64,000 bases of DNA, taken from the NCBI GenBank assembly GCA_001557505.1, contig LSAX01000003.1, positions 124,001 to 188,000 on the forward strand, given 5' to 3'. This document shows, piece by piece, positions 57,260-64,000 of the stretch. Numbering within the stretch: the stretch's first letter is position 1; each line of letters starts with the position of its first letter. The notes below the pieces were generated by a model. That model saw only the letters and a program-made list of their open reading frames with translations. It was not told the DNA's origin and searched no databases. A program made the translations under genes and the position numbers. This stretch comes from Reticulascus tulasneorum (taxonomy: Eukaryota > Ascomycota > Sordariomycetes > Glomerellales > Reticulascaceae).

Positions 57260-59212
57260 ATCCCCGGTTGCGCGGGCTCAAATGAGAAAGCCCAGCACTG
57301 GTGAGGTCAATCAGGGACTACCCCGCCTGCGAAGACAGCAGAGAAGGCAACGCGGCACGGCGAACTGGCGCTGTGGGTGTCGCGTAAGGGGCGATGACGG
57401 TTTGGTGATCGCCAGAAGTGTCAGTCTCCGAGATGAAGGTCCGACAGGACATGATCGAGTTGGGGGGGGAGCCTCGTGGATGCACGATAAGGCTTTGCGA
57501 AAAAAGGGTTGGTTGAGTGTGTTTTGGGTGACCGGATGGAGGTCTGCAGCTTTTTTCGCCCGTTTGCAGGACTGTACGAACGCCACAGGCGGTGGCAGCG
57601 GGGGTTGGGATTGGTTCGGCAAGATCCCCACACCTGTTTCTGCCTGCTGTGGGGGGTGGGCTGGTGATCTCCAGGCGGCTGAGGTCATCTGGCCAGGGGG
57701 GTTGGTCCATGGTGGTGCAGTGAGCTAGACTAAGTTACCTAGGTACCCGCCTACACTGGTACTAAAAAGCGCTCTGACGGGGTTTGAGTCTGCTAGCAGC
57801 TTCGTTGCAGTGCAGAGGACTGGGCAGTGGGCGACACACTGTATCTATCACCACTTGCTTTTCATCCAGGCACCTAATAACTTAGAGGCAACTTAGGGTT
57901 CAAGGTTCGGATTCATTTTTGCAGTGGGCCAAAGATCACAGGCGCCACCTCTCTGTAGGTAATACTCAGTGTAGTTACGAGGTGGTGGTCCGTTCGCTTC
58001 TGAGAATCAAGCCTTACTCGAGGGAGCTACTTCCCTCCCACTCACACAGTTGACTGACGGGCACTAATGATGCGGTTTAAGTATGTAGGTACCATAGGTA
58101 GGCGGGTACTTCTGTAAGTAAACGCGAATTAACTACCTACTTACCTACTCTCTTACTCGAGTCGTTACCATATCTTCGATGCAGAGAGCCCCAATGGAGC
58201 GCCATGTGCCCTGCTTACCAACAACCGCCTACTCACCTTGGGGGTTGAACGTCAGATTCTCCAAGCTATGCGCGGGATGACTGAGAGCTATTTACCTTCA
58301 TGTGGCCCAGTCGGTGTCGTTTCATCGACCAGCCAAAGTCTGGAGCCCCCCCCCCCCATTTTGAAGGATCAGACCTAAAAACTACATCCACATCAGCCGC
58401 AGAGTAGCTAGCGTACGTGCATACGTTGGGTAAACCGTCGCCAAGACGCCGGGGCACTCGTGTTTTAGGAACATTTGGCTCTCTGATGCGGGGAAACCTT
58501 TTTCATCCTGGACCCAGACGGTCGGGTCTCTCGTTTCATTCACGCACATGTCAGAGGCTTTGGGAGAGTACATACTAACTAAGGTAAGGTAGGTCCGTAG
58601 TCTCATCGTAGTCACTAAAGTACCCATGCGGTGATGACTAGTTATCGGGATTCAGATCTATCTCGGTCAATTCTCGAGTGCTCACCCTACGCAGCTATCC
58701 AAAACACGCTCAGTGGCATGTTGCTATTTCGGGGATGCGTAATAAAACGCGCCTTAGAAACCATATCACGCACTAGCTTTATCGGTCTAATCAATCCACG
58801 ACGAGGACCTTTGCACTTCTACTACCCCAACGTGCCCAAATACAGTCGTATTCCGAATAACTGACCGAACACCTAAGCCTGCATGTGTGTATTTCATTTC
58901 AGCCAACTGCTTGCTAGGACAATCTGTTGCTGACCCGAGATGGGAGAGGCACCCGGAGACCATGTTTCCAATTGGCGGTGATTCTCTGCCTGATGATTCC
59001 GCCGAGACGCGCGGGAAGATTCGTCGACGTATGGCTCTAAGCCCCCGCGCGCCTTTGAGATTCGTTCCTGGCTCTTTGTCCTCTCCAAAACTACAACCCA
59101 ACGACCCAGCCCCAAGCTGTTTTGAACTGCTGCTATCCGAGAAGGGCACCTGAATCACCATAGAAAGACAAGCATGAAAAAAGCCCGCGCACCTTCTGAG
59201 CAAAGGTCGCTT
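57260..59212. other. Intergenic region, no supported gene
   Basis: About 1.95 kb. Frames at 57311-57710 (minus) and 58787-59203 (minus) have no domain, signal peptide or splice partner. Contains a short poly-C run near 58348 and several TACCTA motifs around 57735 and 58080-58150. Confidence 0.5.
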
Positions 59213-60727
59213 TTAGGATTCCATTCCAGACATACTATGCTCCATCCCCTGTCCCGGTAGACTTGGTAACCCTTCCACAGCCGTTAGTACCTCGTCTCTC
59301 AGGGTCATTCGAGCGCCAGGGCAAGACTTACATCCTTCGGTGTCCTCGTCGACGACGGTTTTGACGACGCACTTGTTGGCTTCTGTGAATGTGTGCGTCG
59401 TAAGTCCCTTGCACGTAGGACCGAAGCAACGGCTATCCATGGCATGCTGTAGAGTGTTGTCCTGCCAGCCAAAGACGTAGTCTCCATGTTGGGCGTATCC
59501 GGTACTATTTGAACCAATTAGGAAATTGCCCGGATCTCACGACAGGTTGCGTAACTCTTACGGGTCGCCGTTGCTCAGGACGAAAGGTTGGGAGCCATCC
59601 TCGGGCCATTCGGCCTTGTTGTTGAACGCACGCGTGTCCCAGACAATCTATTGGTTTGGTGCTGTCAGCCTGGTGACTCCCTCCTAGGAAGCCTCCGGGA
59701 CAACTCACCTCATAGTGCACCTGTGGGATCTTTACTGGGTGACTCGCAGGGCACTTGCCAGTAACGACGGCAAATGATGCTGAGCCTTGCTCAGGATGGG
59801 CAATGTGATCCTTGTGATTAGGGCTATCTAGATTCTTTCCATCCCAGCATCTAGAAACTGTGAGCAATATCCAATCTTGTGTATTCACGCCGACCGCTTA
59901 CATTGGAAAGATGACGCTAGATCGGATACCACCGGGGCAGGCGGTCGCAGGGAACGACTCGGTATCTAGTTTGGAATCAAAACAAGGTGATTGAGTGTTG
60001 CCGCCAAAGTTTGGACCGGTGTAGCACCGGAAGCAACTTTGCATGTTCCTCCCTAGGCCAGTCGAGGTGCGTCGCACGGTGTCACCCGCAAACATCCGAA
60101 ATCCCTTGCAACGAAGTGAGCATGACATCTAAGGATGAGAGCGTTTGGGTTCCGTGAGAGACAAAATGCGAAAGAAAAAGCTTACAGGCTTGAAGGCAGT
60201 CGTCGTGTTGGGTCCGGGGGCAGTGTAATATACGGTAATACCGCCGTTTGCATTTCCAATCGCCTCGTTGGCCATCTGAGGCACACGCTTGTAGCTGCCG
60301 TTGCGAGCCTTGAAGTATACATTTGCCGTCCAGTAGTTGGAGAAATCCTGGTTGAAAGTGCACGAAGTGCAGGTGGCAAGTTTCGCTATATCAGTCGATG
60401 GCATCGATGCATTGAAGGCGTTCTGGTCAAGAGTTAAGTAGGCGAAAAAGGTGAGCAGGGTCGGACATGTTACATACTCCTCCGACCACTTGGTGGACAT
60501 GCGGTGATGGGATCTTGCCCGGATCGACGAGACTAGAGTGTATACAATCAGGCTTCAATTTCTTTCGCAATCCAAACTGGGAATAGACTTCTGACGTACG
60601 GATCAATACGGTCGATAACGGCTTGGGCGCAGCCGAATCGCAGCATGGTCGTACCGCCACGACCGCCACCCTGCTGGGGAGCTGCATGCACGGCAGCCGT
60701 GAACGTGAGAAGGCCGAACCACAACAT
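59213..60727 (-). CDS. Secreted DUF1996 protein, 388 aa
   Basis: Seven exons: 60727-60600, 60532-60478, 60422-60186, 60128-59902, 59850-59709, 59647-59562 and 59504-59213. Introns are 51-67 bases with GTACGT, GTATGT, GTAAGC, GTAAGC, GTGAGT and GTAAGA donors; total length stays in frame. The signal peptide is MLWFGLLTFTAAVHAA. DUF1996 hallmarks: LRFGCAQAVIDRIDPLVDPG, PSPHVHQVVGGNAF, CTFNQDFSNYWTANVYF, FRMFAGD, FPMCWDGKNLDSPNHKDH (the Met may be Ile depending on the splice), PASHPVKIPQVHYEIVWDT and the Gly-rich YAQHGDYVFGWQDNTLQHAM. The Cys-rich C-terminus follows (CKSCPGARM). DUF1996 proteins are secreted, wall-associated fungal proteins of unclear activity. It has no GPI signal or membrane helix. 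Confidence 0.92.
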
Positions 60728-61679
60728 AATGCGCGTCTTGAGATCTCCGCACGTTTCAGAACTAGCAAGGTTTAAGAAGAAAACTTGTCCTGTGGTACGG
60801 AGGAGAGACGCAGTCCATGGGTCTAAACCGGCCGCTCCCGCTCTTTTAACCCTGAGCACTCGGGGTGAGCTCGCTTGAAATTGAGATTGTGTCCAGCAGG
60901 GAAAGATACCCAAGTGCCGGGCATGACGAGTCCTTCGGTTCGGTTCAACATCTTCAATGTCAGAATCGCCTATCAGCGACGGGACGGTTAATATCCCATA
61001 TGGGGGACGCTAAATACCAATATCCAAATAACTTGACGATCGCATGCAATTTGCCGGGTGTGCACCCCATATGGACCGGCGGCAAGCAAGGGATACAACA
61101 ACAACAACAGTGGCCAATATGTTTGGAATTATTGCATGGAATTGTTGAGACGATTAAGCCAAGCCGTGATTGTGGAGAACTGAGGTTTCGGCGCAGAGCA
61201 TCGATGTAAGTTCATCTGGTCAACCGGGTTTGGCTTTTCTCTGGCTTCTTCCTGAAGATTATGGATCTAGCCGTGGACCTGAGCAGCCGCCGGTGATAGT
61301 ACCAAGTGAGGCTAGTTTTCGACAGACTTAACGGCTATTTCACTAGGGGGCTGAAAAGTCCCGGCGTATGTAGCATCGGGATAGTTTTTTTACTAAGGTT
61401 ACTAACTGAGTGACTTTATCCCGTCCATCTTTTCATTAATACCCCATGACATAGTTAGGGAGGCGCAGGCTCGTCTTGATCCGAGAGATCACGACTATGC
61501 AGAACAGGGCTTGACGGGTTTCAGAGGTAGAGAATACCTACATAGTATTTTGAATCAAAGGGCTTGCATAATACCCGCCGCAGTGAAAGCTAGCTCTCAA
61601 GTGGACTGTCTGTTTAGCTTAGTGGTAGTGATTTATCTTCTAATAGCTGATGCTTAGTGTTTAATGTACGTACTATGCA
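60728..61679. other. Intergenic region, no gene seen
   Basis: About 950 bases including the DUF1996 promoter. A tRNA A-box-like TAGCTTAGTGG at 61617-61627 lacks a matching B box and cloverleaf. Confidence 0.5.
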
Positions 61680-62095
61680 TTACATGTCTACTCCATTCAG
61701 CGCCACTCTCAGGAGGGTATAGTTCTTATTCTCGTCGGCTCGAGCTTTAAGCTCGCCAACATCCCAGTTGACCCAAACGAACTTGCGCTTAAGGAACCCA
61801 GCGTCAGGTGAGGCGAGCCAAACAGTGAACTGACCGCAGAGCTCAGCTGCGACACGTGTTTATCAATTAGCGAGAGACTGAAAGGCGTCTGAGAAGTGCT
61901 TACGCGTATCTGTCCAACCACACCAAACCTAGCGTTGATCTCAGTACCGACAACGCCTGGCTGGAGTTGGACTACATGCCACGCGGGCTGCTGCTCCTGC
62001 AAGCTGAACCGTTCAATTAGTCGTGAATTTCCGGCCACATTGAGGGCCCATGTGATCAGAGCCTGCCATTCAAGGGGATCCAAAACCTGCCAAAT
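61680..62095 (-). pseudogene. 5'-truncated short-chain dehydrogenase (SDR) remnant
   Basis: Only the C-terminal third of an SDR is visible. One block (about 62083-61904) reads LIERFSLQEQQPAWHVVQLQ then PGVVGTEINARFG, matching the segment after the catalytic helix. After an intron (donor GTAAGC at 61903; acceptor at 61847, or at 61842 to keep frame), the second block reads CGQFTVWLASPDAGFLKRKF then VWVNWDVGELKA and ends at 61680. The Rossmann glycine motif and the catalytic Tyr-xxx-Lys are absent: the position where YxxSK should lie reads AGNSRL. No upstream exon with these motifs is found in the next several hundred bases. It is therefore called a truncated remnant. Confidence 0.65.
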
Positions 62096-62523
62096 TTGTA
62101 AGCCTTTAATTAAAATGATGTGGATTAAAGGATATGACTAAATAGTAATGAAGGGGGTTTCTACAAGTCTCCTGGCCGAGTTCCCATCTACTATTCGGAG
62201 ACTACCCTTTTCCCATGTCACCGATGAGAGTAAGCGAGCTTCAATTACTGTCGGAGTAAAACAATAAATCAGAGCGACAGGATATTGGTATCCAAGGCGA
62301 AGGAGAAGTTTGCAATGCCTTCACAGCAGCTTTCACCATTCATCTCCACCAGTGTACTTTCAAAACCACTGTAATTTTCCTTCTCCGCGTTGTTTTGTCT
62401 ACCAAGACAAAGATAACCACCAGGACTCGTGCCTGTCGGAGCACCTCAAAAGTTTTGATTCAAAAGATGGCTGCCGCGCGTTAGGCAGGACACAGAAAGT
62501 GGCCTGGCATACCAAGACTGGTT
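62096..62523. other. Intergenic region, no gene seen
   Basis: AT-richer stretch between two gene remnants. No supported frame. Confidence 0.4.
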
Positions 62524-63345
62524 CTACGAAAGGCCGGAGGAAAAGAAATCTGGGTGAACGTCTTCTTTCAGTGTATCGGCCCATGACGGTAGTGGAGGAG
62601 GAGGCCGACGGAGCAAAGAGATAAAGCCTATAATATTGCTGCGGCGTTGTCGCCATTCATCGGAAGACAGCCCACAAGATTCCTCGATTATCTGTTCGAC
62701 GTTCCATAACCCGGGGCGGAGATCGACATCGCATCGGATAAATGAGGTGCCCGCCACAATGTCTCTCATCACTTCCGGGAAGCCCTCGAAGTGGTAGCAC
62801 CTTTTGGTCCTCCTTCTGTAGAATGATTGAGTCAGGAGTAGTTTTATCTCCCGACTAATTAACTGGCGTTCCGCACTCGTTATTGTCAACCTGATAATTC
62901 ACAGCCTATAGCTATCTAACCAGACCATAAAAAAGAACAATCTCGGTTGCAAATGGTTCATCAATGAGGGAGGTAGCCTCGGAAACGGCTCTCCAAGTTC
63001 CATGCCAAGGCTGCGGCGTTGAATTAGAGATGTCATGATCCCTTGCCTCGACAAGGGTCTCGCACACTAACTCCAACCCGTGTCGACAACCCCAAACTAG
63101 TTACCCCACTAGCCTCACTTGGAATAACTCCGCCGCCTGTGGACGCCTCGTGGGGGGACACAGCCCGCATATCGTCCAGCCCCAGGCAACAAAGGAAAAA
63201 GGGGGGGCTTTCACTGTCGCAAACGGCCTCGTCGGCTGCTCGGAATCCTTTGTCTATACTAGCTATATCTAGGGGTAGCCTTGCCGGTGGATTTCCAATC
63301 GCATCGCAGAAACTGCAAGAATTTACCTACCTAATTATCTACTAA
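62524..63345 (-). pseudogene. Probable decayed gene of unknown family
   Basis: Three minus-strand blocks read like protein but lie in different frames. Block one (63345 to about 63080) follows an acceptor-like TTGCAG and reads PLDIASIDKGFRAADEAVCD, then CCLGLDDMRAVSPHEAS. Block two (about 63085-62918) reads HGLELVCETLVEARDHD, then WRAVSEATSLIDEPFATEIV and LFYGLVR. Block three (62889-62524) reads AERQLISREIKLLLTQSFYR, HFEGFPEVMRDIVAG, RPGLWNVEQIIEESCGLSSD. The block one/two join needs a one-base shift, and the gap between two and three is too short for a normal intron here (30-37 bases) and gives the wrong phase. There is no start codon exon; the upstream side is already the next gene. I do not recognise the family, and chance open frames remain possible. 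Confidence 0.35.
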
Positions 63346-63351
63346 TTACCC

Positions 63352-64000
63352 ATGCTACAATCCCCGCCGTCTGAGAGAGACATGCCCGATCGCAACGAAT
63401 CCAAGGAAGCCCAAGGAAATGAACAGCGCGCCACCGAGATACAGAAGGAATGGCTGTTCAGGATCTCGAGGTTTCCCGAGAATGCCGTCGCTAGATCCGG
63501 CGCCGTCATCACCGTCCTCGCCTTCCTGGAGACCCTGCTGATCATCTCCAACAACGTCCGCTACCTGGGCTTCTGGGAGGCCTTCACTGAAATGTCCTCG
63601 AGATACCGCGACGCACTCAGAGGCACCGACCTTGCTCAACGAACCAACGTGGATGCCATATTCTTGGATTCCTACTCCCTCTGGCGAGGATGGGTCGTGC
63701 CCAGCTTCCTGGCAGCCTTCATCTACCTCTTCACCTCGCTCCTAGCTCTGCGCCACGAATTGTACAACTGGAAGCCGGAGCTGCTGCAGTACTACCTGGA
63801 TAACGTCAAGCGCTCAAGGATCGGGCGGCGAATCCCCGCAAGCTGGCTTGACTTTTGCTTTCGCATTTACGAGGACAAGCACCGCGCCTACGTCGCTGCG
63901 AAGATCCAGCCGCGCAAGCACAGGGCCTTGGACGACTCCGAACAGTTCCTGAAAATCTTGCGAGCTGTGGGCTTCAACCTCGTCATTTCCAACATCGGGA
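63352..64000 (+). CDS. Hypothetical membrane protein (3' end outside window)
   Basis: An open frame from ATG 63352 to the edge, 216 codons with no intron needed; an alternative ATG lies at 63382 (MPDRNESKEAQG). The N-terminus is hydrophilic and charged, followed by hydrophobic helices SGAVITVLAFLETLLIISNN (about residues 51-70) and WVVPSFLAAFIYLFTSLLAL (about 114-133). Between them is a soluble segment with RYRDALRGTDLAQRTNVDAI. After the second helix the chain is basic and aromatic (RHELYNWKPELLQYYLDNVK). Probably an integral membrane protein of endomembranes or plasma membrane. I do not recognise the family from this part. Confidence 0.65.
   Translation, partial: MLQSPPSERDMPDRNESKEAQGNEQRATEIQKEWLFRISRFPENAVARSGAVITVLAFLETLLIISNNVRYLGFWEAFTEMSSRYRDALRGTDLAQRTNVDAIFLDSYSLWRGWVVPSFLAAFIYLFTSLLALRHELYNWKPELLQYYLDNVKRSRIGRRIPASWLDFCFRIYEDKHRAYVAAKIQPRKHRALDDSEQFLKILRAVGFNLVISNIG

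Noticed and set aside
58787..59203. 138-residue minus-strand frame
   Set aside because: No recognisable domain, and an equally open frame lies on the other strand.
61610..61680. A-box TAGCTTAGTGGTAG resembling a tRNA
   Set aside because: No B box, and the anticodon and acceptor stems do not pair.

Overview
The window is nuclear DNA of a filamentous ascomycete, most likely a sordariomycete. Genes are short and intron-poor, and introns are 44-73 bases with GTRNGT donors, CTAAC/CTGAC branch points and YAG acceptors. Protein families typical of Pezizomycotina recur: DUF1996, a Cys-rich Ser/Thr-rich surface protein, ankyrin proteins with fungal N-terminal domains, an MEP-like M43 protease and an LtrA-like membrane protein. 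Intergenic DNA carries many TACGTA and CCTAGG-type motifs and microsatellites. Exon structures below were read by eye from splice signals and reading-frame continuity. No transcript or database was available.

Layout. (1) 1-5.4 kb: 5' end of an ankyrin gene (minus), then about 4 kb of low-complexity intergenic DNA. (2) 5.4-15.7 kb, accessory in character: an 81-residue protein; a large protein with a fungal STAND-type N-terminal domain, coiled coil and ankyrin-like tail; a secreted SET-domain protein whose first donor is AT instead of GT; a TIM-barrel sugar isomerase/dehydroshikimate dehydratase-like protein that has lost two expected metal ligands; and a Cys-rich surface protein. (3) 18-24.5 kb: a small secreted Cys-rich protein, then a divergent pair made of an NCS1 permease and a hydantoinase/oxoprolinase-DUF917 fusion. 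Their shared promoter holds eight GATA-factor sites, suggesting a nitrogen-regulated uptake-and-hydrolysis unit. (4) 25-34 kb: a secreted M28 aminopeptidase, an LtrA-family membrane protein and a secreted M43 metalloprotease.

(5) 35.5-46.6 kb is the conserved core: MRE11, a hemerythrin-domain protein, histone H2A.Z, a zinc-ribbon protein and a Pin4-type RRM protein. (6) 46.6-54.2 kb is a gene desert with GT, CT and GTAC/ATAC microsatellites. (7) 54.2-60.7 kb: a small membrane protein, an F-box protein with cysteine pairs and C-terminal membrane helices, and a secreted DUF1996 protein. (8) 61.7-63.35 kb: two 5'-truncated gene remnants, one an SDR oxidoreductase tail. (9) From 63.35 kb: the start of an unidentified membrane protein that runs off the window.

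The best leads are the GATA-rich permease/hydantoinase unit, the signs of decay in the SET/dehydratase neighbourhood, the STAND-like sensor without an NTPase, and the paired gene remnants near the right end. I saw no tRNA, rRNA, CRISPR array or intact transposon.
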